Shown one piece after another: positions 43,544 through 53,249 of a DNA stretch of 64,000 nucleotides (positions within the stretch are counted from its first letter, which is position 1; each line of letters opens with the position of its first letter). Location of the stretch: positions 186,001 to 250,000 of the forward strand of contig JAEUVV010000011.1 of the NCBI GenBank assembly GCA_016786705.1, written 5' to 3'. The notes beneath the pieces were generated by a model that saw only the letters and a list, made by a program, of their open reading frames with translations, searched no databases and was not told the origin of the DNA. The translations under genes were made by a program, and so were the position numbers. Source of the stretch: Taibaiella sp. Its GTDB lineage: Bacteria > Bacteroidota > Bacteroidia > Chitinophagales > Chitinophagaceae.

Positions 43544-45070
43544 TTATCTTCTTCCGCCACCCATCGGGCGTCCGCCGCCATCATTTGATCTTGCCGGGGC
43601 ACTTCCTCTGTTTTCCATTCTAGGTGCCGGAGCACTGGAACGCTGTACAGCCGGAGCTGAAGACCGGGGTGCGGCCATTTCTCTTCTAGGGGCCTCCATA
43701 TTTTGCCTGTTGCTATTTGGCGGCGGGCTCATCGTCCTGGAAGGAGTTGGCGCCATATTTCTTGAAGGTGCCGGAGCCATATTCTGTCTTCTTTCAGGCG
43801 CAGGGCTCATTTGTCTTGCCGGAGGAGCCGGAGCTACATTTCTTTGAGGCATAGCCGGGGCCATATTTTGTCTCCGCTCCATATCCCGTGCAGGACTTGT
43901 TGTCCTTGACGGAGGTGCAGGGGCTACTGACCTTGAAGGGCTACTAACCCGGTCCGGCGCTGCATTCATCTGCCTGTTCTCCTGACGGGGTGCCATATTT
44001 CTTTGTTGATTTACCGCTTCGCGGGATCCGCTCCTATTTATATTACTACCCGGTCTTAAGCTTTCGTTGCTCCTGGTTCCGCGACTATTATTCAACTGCT
44101 GATCCCTGCTGTTTCTTACCGCACCGGTTCCATTATTCCTGTTTCTGCTGCTTACATCAATAGATCTTACGTTTCTTACATCGACATTACGAGTGCTACG
44201 GGATATCTGTGCCACATCAGGGCGATAAATACTGATATTATTACCTCTTACACTGGCCGCACCTCTTGTACCGCGATCAGAAAGGTTGTACACTCTAACC
44301 GGGCGGCGGGCAGAGCCTTCCACATCTCCCCTGCTTGGCCCAAGCACATAGTTACGGCCGCCTTGCCTGTTGTAGTTGTTAATTACCGTAGTGCGGTTGT
44401 ATACATTGTATATGTTAACATTTCTCATATACGTATTATATCCACCGGTGTGGTAAATATTGCCTGCCGGTACGAAGGTCCAGCAATTGAAGCCGGGATT
44501 ATAACCAAAGGACATGCTAATACTCATTCCGGGGCCTAAAGGCGCCCATCCGTAGTAGCCGCCACCCTGGCGCCAGGATACCCATGCCGGTCCCCAGGTC
44601 CTGCCGGGTAACCATATCCAGCCATACATCTGGTCAAAAGTCCAGCGACCATAGTGAAAGGCAGCCCAGCCCCAGCTATAGCTACTCATCCAGGTGTTAC
44701 CGTATTGGGTCATTGCCCAATAACCGTTAGTCTGGTAAGGCACGAAGCCGGCGCCAACTCTCGGTACCCAAACCATTCCGTACCTCGGGTCCCGGAACCA
44801 TTGGCCGTGGGGAGCCAGATCATTATAGAAGGCTGTATAGTCATTACTGTTATAATTGTAGTCGTACCCGCCATCATCATAGCCATAACCGTTATCATAA
44901 CCATTATTATATCCCTGGTTATTATACCCTTGATCACCATATCCCTGGTTGGAATATCCGTCGTCATAATACTGGGCCTGTGCTTTCTGGGTACCGAAAC
45001 CTGCCAACGTCACTATTGTAACACCTGTGGCCATTGCCAAACTTCTGAATATGTTGCTTAGGTTTCTCAT
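43544..45070 (-). CDS. DUF6600-like envelope protein with Pro/Arg/Ser-rich tail
   Basis: 508 residues with a signal peptide ending near GTQKAQAQ. A Tyr/Asn/Gly-rich stretch (GYSNQGYGDQGYNNQGYN) is followed by a tryptophan-rich repeat region at about 78-180: LAPHGQWFRDPRYGMVWVP, YGNTWMSSYSWGWAAFHYG, MYGWIWLPGRTWGPAWVSWR and YYGWAPLGPG. These W-x-G-x-W-type repeats fit the DUF6600 family, which occurs with FecR-like and envelope proteins. The rest is disordered and rich in Arg, Ser, Asn and Pro, ending GGGRPMGGGRR. Composition echoes the Tyr/Gly-rich protein at 31020. The function is not known; a periplasmic structural or binding role is plausible but unproven. Confidence 0.7.
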   Translation of the reverse strand: MRNLSNIFRSLAMATGVTIVTLAGFGTQKAQAQYYDDGYSNQGYGDQGYNNQGYNNGYDNGYGYDDGGYDYNYNSNDYTAFYNDLAPHGQWFRDPRYGMVWVPRVGAGFVPYQTNGYWAMTQYGNTWMSSYSWGWAAFHYGRWTFDQMYGWIWLPGRTWGPAWVSWRQGGGYYGWAPLGPGMSISMSFGYNPGFNCWTFVPAGNIYHTGGYNTYMRNVNIYNVYNRTTVINNYNRQGGRNYVLGPSRGDVEGSARRPVRVYNLSDRGTRGAASVRGNNISIYRPDVAQISRSTRNVDVRNVRSIDVSSRNRNNGTGAVRNSRDQQLNNSRGTRSNESLRPGSNINRSGSREAVNQQRNMAPRQENRQMNAAPDRVSSPSRSVAPAPPSRTTSPARDMERRQNMAPAMPQRNVAPAPPARQMSPAPERRQNMAPAPSRNMAPTPSRTMSPPPNSNRQNMEAPRREMAAPRSSAPAVQRSSAPAPRMENRGSAPARSNDGGGRPMGGGRR

Positions 45071-45210
45071 TTTTATAAATTTAAAAGGTCTTTTAATTTT
45101 TTCTTTTATACATAGACGTAAGCCGGTAAAAAAGGTTTAATAGTATAAAGTTTGTCTATACTTATTAACGAGTAATTAAGAAAAAGATATGTTTATTAAG
45201 TCTTAAAAAA

Positions 45211-45240
45211 TAAAAAAGCGGAGTGTGACACACTCCGCTT
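45211..45240 (-). terminator. Terminator of the dcw operon after ftsZ
   Basis: Arms AAGCGGAGTG and CACTCCGCTT around TGACA (stem 45216-45240), 20 bp after the ftsZ stop. On the minus strand TTTTTTA follows the stem. Its position marks the end of the division cluster. Confidence 0.88.
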
Positions 45241-45260
45241 ATAAAAATTTAAGTATTATA

Positions 45261-46907
45261 TTAATCCGGTTTTTTACCGTCTAAAAAAGTATTGATCGTG
45301 CTGATATTACCTTTACCATTGGCGCCTTCATCTACTTTATAAGAAGAAAGGAACGGTTTAGAGGATTCATCGATTTGCTCTTCAGCGTTATTACTTCTGC
45401 GCATATAAGCCGGAACGTTCTCAATTTCTTCCGCGTTATTGCCATGGAAGTTAAAGCTCATCCTGCGCAGGCGCTCTGCACGCTCTTCCAGGATGCGTTT
45501 CTGCTCTTCGAAGCGTTCCCGTTCTTCAATCTCATGCGGAGATAAAACTCTTTCACCTATGCGCACGGTACCGTCAGCGGGCGTATGGTTTACTACCGGC
45601 TGTTGGGGCACATTTTGCTGTAGTGCCTGGTATGCGGTTACCGGTTCCGGTATCCGGTTTACCAAATCATCTTTAGGTGCCGGAGTCTGCAATGGAGCAA
45701 CAGGCAATTCCAGTTCAAAAGTATTATTCGGTACTACCGAAACCTGAGGTTGCTGCATAGGCTCCGGTGTGATCAATCTTGGTGCCATCGGGTCTACTTT
45801 TGGCGGTTCTGGCACAACCGGCGCTTCCTGTACGGGAGCTACCGTGGTTGTTACCGGAGCAGTTGGCTTCAATTCTACCACATTCGGTTGCGGAGCCGGG
45901 GCCGCCTGCTGCTGCTTAACTTCCATTTGATTTTTCACTTCATTTTGCTGGAAGCCGGTAGCGATGATTGTAACCGCGATATCTTCACCCAGAGCAGGGT
46001 CATGGCCCATACCTAAGATGATATCACAGTTATTACCTGCCTGGTCCTGTACATAACCCTGAATGATATCCAGTTCGTCCAAAGTATGCTCGTGCGCACC
46101 TTGGGCAGAAGTTACGTTCAACAGGATCCATTTCGCGCCGCTGATGTCATCATCATTCAGCAAAGGTGAATTCAACGCCTCGGTAACAGCAGTATAGGCA
46201 CGGTTTTCGCCGTTTGCCATCGCGCTACCCAGGATCGCCACACCACCGTTTTTCATTACGGTCTGCACATCGTTAAAGTCCAGGTTTACACGGCCATCAA
46301 CGGTGATCAGGTCTGTAATACATTTTGCCGCTGTAGCTAAAATATTATCCGCTTTGGCAAAGGCCTGTGTAAACGGCAGGTTACCGAATTGCTGGCGTAA
46401 TTTATCATTGGAGATGATCAGGATCGTATCTACATGCTCACGCATTGCCGCGATACCGCTTTGGGCCTGGTTCATACGTTTACGGCCTTCATAAGAAAAC
46501 GGCGTGGTGACAATCCCCACGGTAAGTACGCCCAGCTCTTTACAGGTTTTCGCGATAACGGGAGCACCTCCGGTACCGGTACCACCACCCATACCGGCTG
46601 TGATAAAGGCCATTTTTGTATTTACACTTAATATTTTCGAGATCTCGTCAATAGACTCTTCGCCGGCCTGCTTGCCGATTTCAGGATTTGCACCGGCACC
46701 CAGTCCCTGTGTCAAATGGGGTCCTAACTGGATCTTGTTCGGGATCGGGCTTTGCGCCAATGCCTGGGAGTCGGTATTGCAGACAATAAAGTCTACTCCT
46801 TCAATGCCTAAATTGTACATTGAATTTACTGCGTTTCCACCGCCACCTCCTACACCAATCACTTTGATAATAGAAGATTGATTTTTAGGAATTTCAAAAT
46901 GTATCAT
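45261..46907 (-). CDS. ftsZ: Cell division GTPase FtsZ
   Basis: 548 residues, long for FtsZ owing to an extended linker, as in other Bacteroidota. The nucleotide-binding regions include GVGGGGGNAVNSM (about 17-29), the tubulin signature GGGTGTGGAPV (about 108-118), and NLDFNDVQTVMKNGG. The linker (about 330-470) is rich in Pro, Gln and Val (QQAAPAPQPNVVELKP), and the end carries EEIENVPAYMRR and a final conserved-like STINTFLDGKKPD. FtsZ polymerises into the division ring and recruits the division machinery through FtsA. It is the last gene of the dcw cluster, 55 bp after ftsA, and is followed by the operon terminator. Confidence 0.98.
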   Translation of the reverse strand: MIHFEIPKNQSSIIKVIGVGGGGGNAVNSMYNLGIEGVDFIVCNTDSQALAQSPIPNKIQLGPHLTQGLGAGANPEIGKQAGEESIDEISKILSVNTKMAFITAGMGGGTGTGGAPVIAKTCKELGVLTVGIVTTPFSYEGRKRMNQAQSGIAAMREHVDTILIISNDKLRQQFGNLPFTQAFAKADNILATAAKCITDLITVDGRVNLDFNDVQTVMKNGGVAILGSAMANGENRAYTAVTEALNSPLLNDDDISGAKWILLNVTSAQGAHEHTLDELDIIQGYVQDQAGNNCDIILGMGHDPALGEDIAVTIIATGFQQNEVKNQMEVKQQQAAPAPQPNVVELKPTAPVTTTVAPVQEAPVVPEPPKVDPMAPRLITPEPMQQPQVSVVPNNTFELELPVAPLQTPAPKDDLVNRIPEPVTAYQALQQNVPQQPVVNHTPADGTVRIGERVLSPHEIEERERFEEQKRILEERAERLRRMSFNFHGNNAEEIENVPAYMRRSNNAEEQIDESSKPFLSSYKVDEGANGKGNISTINTFLDGKKPD

Positions 46908-46962
46908 ACCTTTAATTTTTTGTTTTGGGTTAGTAAAGTTCTATCTGGGCCCGGGGCCAAAA

Positions 46963-48429
46963 TTAATTTAAAGTCTCATCTTCTTTGTCTGTAAAAAGCT
47001 CCTTAATGCTACTTTTAACAGTTCCGAATATAGAAGCGATACGCTTCGAAATATCTATTCTCGGCGCGCGATCCGCATCTTCTTCTTTCAGGAATTCTTC
47101 TTCATCAAACAAGTCCTGGGCAGGTGCTTTGGCATTTGGTGTTGCCGCTGCGGCCTGCACCATTTCTGTATCCTGGGCGGTCCTGGTTTCCGGGGTAGCA
47201 ACGGATTGCGCTACCGTTTCCGAACCGGCAATGCTTGCCTGGTAGCTGATATTGCTTTTCTCAATATCCAGGAAGCCTTTTAAGATTAAGCCGATACAGG
47301 TAGAATACATAGGATTAGCCAATACTTCATCATAGCCGCCGGCAAGATGCTCTATAGGCAGGCCGATACGGGTATTCAGGCCGGTTTTGAACTCTGTTAA
47401 TTGCTTCAGGTTCACCAGGCTGCTGCCCCCACCGGTTAAGATAATACCGCCGTGCAGTTTCTTATCCAAATCGTGCTGTTTCAGGTGATAGACTACATAT
47501 TCCAGGATCTCCTCCATTCTTGCCTGTATGATATTAGACAAGGTTTTAGTAGAAAGGTTACGGGAAGGTAAGCCTTTCAAACCCGGGATAGCGATGTATT
47601 GATTACTGTTGGCCTCCGCCGCGATTGCAGAGCCAAACTGTACTTTCAACTGCTCGGCCTGGGCTTTTAATACGCCCAAACCGGTTTTAATATCATTAGT
47701 AATATTAGTACCCGCAAATGGAATAACCGCAGTATGCTGCAGGATGCCATCTACAAATACAGCCATATCTGTAGTACCGCCACCGATATCCACAATCGCC
47801 ACGCCTGCTTCCAGGTCATCATCTCCCAATACGGCGGATGCGGAAGCCAGGGGCTGCAATACGATATCCATTGTCTTCAACCTTGCATCAGCTACACAGC
47901 GCTCTATATTGCGGATGGCAGTACGGTCGCCGGTGATGATATGGAAGTTAGCACCGAATTTGGTACCATTCATCCCGATCACCTCACGTTCCGGAACATT
48001 GTTATGATTATCCACCGAAAACTCGGTAGGGATAATATCAATAATCTGGTCCCCGGCCGGGATGTGGGTCTTGCTCTGGTCATTGATCAGCAACTCAATT
48101 TCTTCTTTGGTGATAATGTTTTCAGCATTGGTACGCACTCTGTCGCCACGGGAAGGAATACTCTTGATATGCTGGCCGGCAATGCCTACATATACATTAT
48201 GTACCTCCAGGTTAGGATTATTTTCTCTCAGGTCACGGATGGCCTTATTGATAGAATTAATGCATTGCTCCAGGTTTTGCACTACACCATGGCTTACCCC
48301 ATGAGATTCCGCTTTCCCGAAGCCTACGACTTCGATCTTGCCAAACTCATTTTTCCTTGCCGCAATGGCTACAACCTTTGTTGTACCAATATCAAGGCCT
48401 ACAATAATCGGGCTTTCGTTTGTATTCAT
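46963..48429 (-). CDS. ftsA: Cell division protein FtsA
   Basis: 488 residues. An actin-like ATPase fold is shown by IIVGLDIGTTKVVAIAARK, the FtsA 1C region (AGQHIKSIPSRGDRV), phosphate motif VAIVDIGGGTTDMAVF (about 205-220) and GIILTGGGSSLVNLKQL. The C-terminal region from about 400 is an acidic/Ala-rich linker, and the end (RIASIFGTVKSSIKELFTDK) forms an amphipathic helix suited to membrane binding. FtsA anchors FtsZ filaments to the membrane and links them to the late division proteins. It lies between ftsQ (31-bp gap) and ftsZ (55-bp gap) in the usual order. Confidence 0.97.
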   Translation of the reverse strand: MNTNESPIIVGLDIGTTKVVAIAARKNEFGKIEVVGFGKAESHGVSHGVVQNLEQCINSINKAIRDLRENNPNLEVHNVYVGIAGQHIKSIPSRGDRVRTNAENIITKEEIELLINDQSKTHIPAGDQIIDIIPTEFSVDNHNNVPEREVIGMNGTKFGANFHIITGDRTAIRNIERCVADARLKTMDIVLQPLASASAVLGDDDLEAGVAIVDIGGGTTDMAVFVDGILQHTAVIPFAGTNITNDIKTGLGVLKAQAEQLKVQFGSAIAAEANSNQYIAIPGLKGLPSRNLSTKTLSNIIQARMEEILEYVVYHLKQHDLDKKLHGGIILTGGGSSLVNLKQLTEFKTGLNTRIGLPIEHLAGGYDEVLANPMYSTCIGLILKGFLDIEKSNISYQASIAGSETVAQSVATPETRTAQDTEMVQAAAATPNAKAPAQDLFDEEEFLKEEDADRAPRIDISKRIASIFGTVKSSIKELFTDKEDETLN

Positions 48430-48460
48430 ATCGCGCTGTTTTACTAGGTTGAAAGTATTT

Positions 48461-49543
48461 TTATTTCTTTTTGTCTTTTTTATTTTTATCGGCTTCCGCT
48501 TTCTTTGCTACTGTTGTTTTTGCCGGGGCAGCGGGCTTTGCTTTTGCTACCGGTTTAACAACTGTATTTTTCGGCGCTTCTTTTTTCTTCGGGTCTGCTT
48601 TAGCAGCTACTTTTTTTACCGGTTCCGGTTTCCGGGCGGTGACCGCACTTTCTTTGGTTTTTGCCGGAGTGGGTTTAGGGTTTGCGGCTACCACATTTTG
48701 AGCTATCGCCGGTTCCGGTTTAGGCACTGTTCCTTCGCCTATAGTATCTTTAGGCGGCACCCAGCCAATAGATGGCGTAGCCAATACCTGCCCTTTAAAT
48801 CTTACATCCAGCACATTATAGCGGTCCCAGCCGATCTTATTGGAAACATCTTTGTAAAAAGACATCAGGTTATCCAGTTTTTCTAAGGCCGCGCTGGTAT
48901 CTCCGAACCTTACCTTCTGCCGGCCCAGTGTAGTGTAAAAATTAAACTTATTCAGGCCTTCCATATCCACCTGGGTGATCTGCGCATTCCAAAAAGAGTC
49001 CTCTTTAATGATACTGCTCAGGTAGACCATGCTCCTTTTATTATGTTCATTGATACTATCATTCGCCTGTTTTACATAGTTAGTAAATACCGGCACAGAA
49101 TAAGCATAATTTTGGCTTAAAGGCATCTCGAAGCCTGCGGTGTCAATATAAAAACTTGTTCCATCCTGGGCAAAAATCCTCGCTGCCGGTAAACGCTGCG
49201 TAACTTCAATATTCAGTATACCTTTATTATCTACAAACACCTGCGCGTCCTTGATCCAGGGATTGGATTGCACAATGCGCTCTATCTCATCTACATTGAT
49301 AGTGGCTATCGTCTGGTTATCTACATTAATCCCTTGCTGGCTGATCAGTCCCTCCACATCCTTTGTCTTCAAAAAATTCTCTTCCCTGTCCTGGTGTTTC
49401 AAAGTAACCCTGGTCCCCGCGATCGGCTTATCGGATTGCTTGCGGTTTGCCGCAATCAGAATGGCTGAAAAGATGATCAGCACAAGCGAAACGACAGCAA
49501 AGCGCTTTACTTTCCGGGATGATATTTTACTTTGATTTTCCAT
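48461..49543 (-). CDS. ftsQ: Cell division protein FtsQ with long Lys/Ala/Pro-rich tail
   Basis: 360 residues. A single N-terminal membrane helix (FAVVSLVLIIFSAILIAA) is followed by a POTRA-like region (FLKTKDVEGLISQQGINVDN ... VQSNPWIKDAQVFVDNKGIL ... QRLPAARIFAQDG) and a beta domain ending near VLDVRFKGQVLATPS. FtsQ bridges early and late division proteins in the periplasm. The last ~100 residues (after GWVPPKDTIGEG) are low-complexity, rich in Lys, Ala and Pro (KPEPVKKVAAKADPKKKEAP), which is not part of the conserved fold. Identity rests on position between murC and ftsA plus the POTRA features, because FtsQ diverges strongly. Confidence 0.92.
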   Translation of the reverse strand: MENQSKISSRKVKRFAVVSLVLIIFSAILIAANRKQSDKPIAGTRVTLKHQDREENFLKTKDVEGLISQQGINVDNQTIATINVDEIERIVQSNPWIKDAQVFVDNKGILNIEVTQRLPAARIFAQDGTSFYIDTAGFEMPLSQNYAYSVPVFTNYVKQANDSINEHNKRSMVYLSSIIKEDSFWNAQITQVDMEGLNKFNFYTTLGRQKVRFGDTSAALEKLDNLMSFYKDVSNKIGWDRYNVLDVRFKGQVLATPSIGWVPPKDTIGEGTVPKPEPAIAQNVVAANPKPTPAKTKESAVTARKPEPVKKVAAKADPKKKEAPKNTVVKPVAKAKPAAPAKTTVAKKAEADKNKKDKKK

Positions 49544-49561
49544 TTAATTTTTTCGTCAACC

Positions 49562-50926
49562 TTATCTCTTTTCAATTATTTCCTTTAAGGGTGCTACTAA
49601 CTTATCAATATCTCCGGCGCCCGCGGTAATAAATACCTCAAGCGGTGCACCAGCCGCATAAGCTAACAGCCCGTCTTTTGTCAAAATGGTCACATTCGGG
49701 TTACCCATTTTATTTTTTATCATTTCGCTCGTCACTCCATCAATAGGCAATTCACGCGCCGGGTAGATGTCGAGTAAAATCACCTCATCTGCCATATCCA
49801 ATACCTGGGCAAACTCCGTTGCAAAATCGCGCGTACGGGAGTATAAGTGTGGCTGGAAAGCGATTACAACCCTTTTCTTAGGGAACAAGGTCTTTGCACT
49901 TTTGATCAGCGCCTGCAGCTCCTCCGGGTGATGCGCATAGTCATCTATATAGACTAAATAATCGTTTTTAACTACGTATTCAAAGCGACGTTTTACGCCC
50001 CTAAAGGCAGCTACCGCGTCCTTTATATCCGCATCCGGTATCTGCAATTGTCTGGCAACGGCAATGGCTGCGATACAATTCTCTACATTATGCATTCCCC
50101 CAACATTCAGGTGTACGCCCTGGATAAATACCCCTTTCCCCATTACGTCAAACTGGTAGGTACCCTGCTTCATCTGTATATGATCGGCATAGATATCCGC
50201 ACCGGCGCTTTGCAGGCTATAAGTCATTTTATGATCGCCCTGTAATAAAGCACCTTGTTTCAAGCCATGTTTCCGGATCAGCACACCGCCCGGCTTAATG
50301 TTATGCGTATAGGCGATATATGCTTCCTGCACAGCTTCCGCGGTGCCATAAATATCCAAATGGTCCGGGTCCATAGCGGTCAATACCGCTACATCCGGAT
50401 ACAATTTTAAAAAGCTGCGGTCATATTCATCCGCTTCGATTACGGCAACATTGTTGTCATTTTCCGCGTGCCAATAATTGGTATTATAGTTTACCGAGAT
50501 CCCACCCAGGAAAGCGTTACAACCATACCCGGTATGCCTTAAGATATGCGCAATCATGGTACTAGTCGTGGTTTTACCATGTGTACCGGCCACAGTGATT
50601 GCAAACATGGCTTCAGTGATCCACTGTAGCGCATCTGAACGTTTAAACACGGGGTAGTTATTATCCCGGTACCACTTCAGGATTTTGTTATCTTCCGGGA
50701 TAGCCGGTGTATAAATCACTACATCCACCTCTTTATCTAAAGCAGCTTCATCGTCTGTAAAAGTCACGCCGATCTCTTCCGCTACCAAGGCGTCGGTCAG
50801 CTCTGTACGGGTTTTATCATAACCATTGACCACAGCGTTTCTTTGTTTAAAAAACCGTGCCAGGGCGCTCATACCGATACCACCGATGCCTACAAAGTAT
50901 ATTCTTTTTATATGATCAATATTCAT
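49562..50926 (-). CDS. murC: UDP-N-acetylmuramate--L-alanine ligase MurC
   Basis: The start at 50926 (454 residues, MNIDHIKRIYFVGIGGIGMS) is chosen because the longer form from 50950 would overlap murG and adds residues not seen in MurC. Landmarks are the Rossmann motif GIGGIGMSALARF, the ATP-binding loop TVAGTHGKTTTSTMIAH, and DDYAHHPEELQALI with the domain-three residues. It adds the first L-alanine to UDP-MurNAc using ATP in the cytoplasm. murG ends 10 bp upstream and ftsQ starts 18 bp downstream. Confidence 0.97.
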   Translation of the reverse strand: MNIDHIKRIYFVGIGGIGMSALARFFKQRNAVVNGYDKTRTELTDALVAEEIGVTFTDDEAALDKEVDVVIYTPAIPEDNKILKWYRDNNYPVFKRSDALQWITEAMFAITVAGTHGKTTTSTMIAHILRHTGYGCNAFLGGISVNYNTNYWHAENDNNVAVIEADEYDRSFLKLYPDVAVLTAMDPDHLDIYGTAEAVQEAYIAYTHNIKPGGVLIRKHGLKQGALLQGDHKMTYSLQSAGADIYADHIQMKQGTYQFDVMGKGVFIQGVHLNVGGMHNVENCIAAIAVARQLQIPDADIKDAVAAFRGVKRRFEYVVKNDYLVYIDDYAHHPEELQALIKSAKTLFPKKRVVIAFQPHLYSRTRDFATEFAQVLDMADEVILLDIYPARELPIDGVTSEMIKNKMGNPNVTILTKDGLLAYAAGAPLEVFITAGAGDIDKLVAPLKEIIEKR

Positions 50927-50936
50927 CTCTAAGGTT

Positions 50937-52028
50937 TTAGTTTTTAGCAATACTTTTTACGATCCGGGCGATGCGTTCATCCGCATCATTTACAGCCAGT
51001 TTTTTCAGGTTATTGTGCATTACAGCCTGCGTCCCGGGCTCGTTCAGCAATTCCAGTAATTTAGACACCAATTCTTTCGCTGCGTTTTCATTTTTCACCA
51101 TCCATGCAGCCTTTTTATTAACTAAAGACATTGCGTTGCTGGTTTGATGGTCTTCCGCCGCGAAGGGGTAAGGCACGAATATTACCGGCTTGGCCACGAT
51201 ACATAATTCCGCTATAGCCAGGGCGCCCGCCCTGGAGATCACGATATCTGCCGCGGCATATGCCGCTTCCATATTCTTTATAAACGCATGCACTTTTACC
51301 GCTTCTGCATAAGGATTTGCTGCTTTTACCGCTTCCTGGTAAAAAGGTTCCCCCGTTTGCCAGATGAGCTGCAAGCCCGCGTCAACTAATGTTTGCAGCC
51401 CTGCCGCGATCGCTTCATTGATCGCTTTAGCCCCCAGGCTACCGCCCACGATCAGCAGGGTTGGCTTTTCTGCGCTAATGCCAAAGGCTTCAAGGCCCTG
51501 CGCCTTGCTCACGTCTGAGCGTGCTATCACGGCTCTAACAGGGTTGCCGGTCTGGATGATCGACTGCTCCGGAAAGAACTGCTTCATATTATCATAGGCG
51601 ACACAAATCGCTTTAGCTTTTGCACCTAATCGCTTATTACTCTTGCCGGCAAAAGAGTTCTGCTCTTGTATTAAAGTCGGGATTCCCAAAGCCTGCGCTG
51701 CACTCAACATAGGATAACTGGCAAATCCACCCACACCGATCACCACATCCGGCTGGAATTCCCGGATAATCTCTTTTGCTTTCCTCCTGCTTTTCCAGAG
51801 CTTAAAAGGCAGGGAAAGGTTTTTGAGCCAATTGCTGCGGTTCAGGCCGGCAATGTCCAGGCCAATGATCTTGTAACCGGCCTGGGGTACTTTTTCCATT
51901 TCCATTTTACCTAAAGCACCGATGAATAACACTTCGGTACCTGCATACAAACGCTGCACCGCATTTGCGATGGCTACTGCCGGGAAAATGTGTCCCCCTG
52001 TTCCTCCTCCTGCGATGATTATTTTCAT
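50937..52028 (-). CDS. murG: UDP-GlcNAc:lipid I N-acetylglucosaminyltransferase MurG
   Basis: 363 residues, typical. The N-terminal glycine-rich loop IIAGGGTGGHIFPAVAIANA, the second loop LLIVGGSLGAKAINEAI, and the UDP-GlcNAc site (IVISRAGALAIAELCIVAKP ... FVPYPFAAEDHQTSNA) identify it. MurG makes lipid II from lipid I at the inner face of the membrane. It lies 2 bp after ftsW and before murC in the same operon, placing lipid II synthesis next to its flippase/polymerase partner. Confidence 0.97.
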   Translation of the reverse strand: MKIIIAGGGTGGHIFPAVAIANAVQRLYAGTEVLFIGALGKMEMEKVPQAGYKIIGLDIAGLNRSNWLKNLSLPFKLWKSRRKAKEIIREFQPDVVIGVGGFASYPMLSAAQALGIPTLIQEQNSFAGKSNKRLGAKAKAICVAYDNMKQFFPEQSIIQTGNPVRAVIARSDVSKAQGLEAFGISAEKPTLLIVGGSLGAKAINEAIAAGLQTLVDAGLQLIWQTGEPFYQEAVKAANPYAEAVKVHAFIKNMEAAYAAADIVISRAGALAIAELCIVAKPVIFVPYPFAAEDHQTSNAMSLVNKKAAWMVKNENAAKELVSKLLELLNEPGTQAVMHNNLKKLAVNDADERIARIVKSIAKN

Positions 52029-52030
52029 AA

Positions 52031-53227
52031 TTATGCTTCGTTGGCAAGCGCTTCTTCCTGCTCTTTTTGAACTTGTTTTACTAATTGTTGTTTACCTTCC
52101 ATAGCATCTACGTAGCGGCTTACGCTTAGTATGATACCGATCGCTACCGCGGTAAATACGATGGAAGAACCACCTTTACTGATAAAAGGTAAGGTCTGCC
52201 CGGTCACCGGCACCAGGTGCACCGCAACCGCCATATTGATAAATGCCTGAAACACCAGGGTGAAGCTCAATCCTAATGAAAGGAAGGCCCCAAAGGCATA
52301 AGGGCATCGCCTGAATATATTGATACTGCGCCAGAGCAGTAATAAATAACAGAATATAACTAATGAGGCGCCCAGCAATCCGTACTCTTCGATGACAATA
52401 GCAAATACAAAGTCTGAATAAGGATGCGGCAAATAATTCTTTGCATAACTGTTTCCAGGCCCTCTCCCGGTAAGTCCGCCATTCGCTACAGCGATATTGG
52501 CCTGGTCGGTCTGATAGGTATCATCGGCATCCGCTTTTGAATTATCAAAAAATACCGCCACACGTTTCTCCCAGGTGGCACCACGACCTTTACCCGTCAG
52601 TTTGCTCACCCCGAAAATGGTCAGCATCATCAAGATACCGGCTACAGCCAGTAAAAGGATATATTTTATAGGTACCCTGCCAATAAAGAAAAGGATACAA
52701 CAGGTAACTCCTAAAAGCAGTGCTGTGGAAAGGTTTGCAGGTGCGATCAGACCACAGATAATCAACACCGGCATCAGGATCGGGAAGAAAAACCCTTTCC
52801 AGAAATCATTTACAATTTTCTGCTTCAGGCTTAACTGCCGCGCCAGGAATGTAAATATCGCCAGCTTTGCCAGGTCGGATGTCTGGATGGTCAAACCTAC
52901 AAAAGGAATGGCGATCCAACGCGAACCACTATTTAATTCGGTACCGAAAAACAGAGTATAGATCAACAGGGGTATACTCGCCAGGTAAAGGTACACTGAC
53001 CACTTCATGAAAGTAGTGTACTTCATCCGGTGGAAAATATAAATCACCAGCAAGCCCAGGCATAAGTAAAAGGCCTGGGACACCATATACTTAAACGTCG
53101 AGGAATTGTACTGCATCGCCAGGCGGTCTGTAGTACTGTATATCAACAAAAGACTGAACAATGACAGGATGACTATCACCGACCAGATCACTTTGTCGCC
53201 TTTAACATTATCAAGTATTTTCTTCAT
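52031..53227 (-). CDS. ftsW: SEDS-family septal peptidoglycan polymerase FtsW
   Basis: 398 residues with about ten membrane helices. SEDS motifs are visible: GSRWIAIPFVGLTIQTSDLAK, ANLSTALLLGVTCCILFFIG, GLTGRGPGNSYAKNYLPHPY, SDFVFAIVIEEYGLLGA and LVPVTGQTLPFISKGGSS. FtsW polymerises septal glycan strands from lipid II together with a class B PBP, here ftsI in the same operon. The name FtsW is preferred to RodA because of its place between murD and murG. Confidence 0.95.
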   Translation of the reverse strand: MKKILDNVKGDKVIWSVIVILSLFSLLLIYSTTDRLAMQYNSSTFKYMVSQAFYLCLGLLVIYIFHRMKYTTFMKWSVYLYLASIPLLIYTLFFGTELNSGSRWIAIPFVGLTIQTSDLAKLAIFTFLARQLSLKQKIVNDFWKGFFFPILMPVLIICGLIAPANLSTALLLGVTCCILFFIGRVPIKYILLLAVAGILMMLTIFGVSKLTGKGRGATWEKRVAVFFDNSKADADDTYQTDQANIAVANGGLTGRGPGNSYAKNYLPHPYSDFVFAIVIEEYGLLGASLVIFCYLLLLWRSINIFRRCPYAFGAFLSLGLSFTLVFQAFINMAVAVHLVPVTGQTLPFISKGGSSIVFTAVAIGIILSVSRYVDAMEGKQQLVKQVQKEQEEALANEA

Positions 53228-53249
53228 CTTTTACATTAATCTATATGGG

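Noticed and set aside
47734..48447. 237-codon frame antisense to ftsA
   Set aside because: Shadow of the conserved ftsA frame; it would start and end without any regulatory signal.
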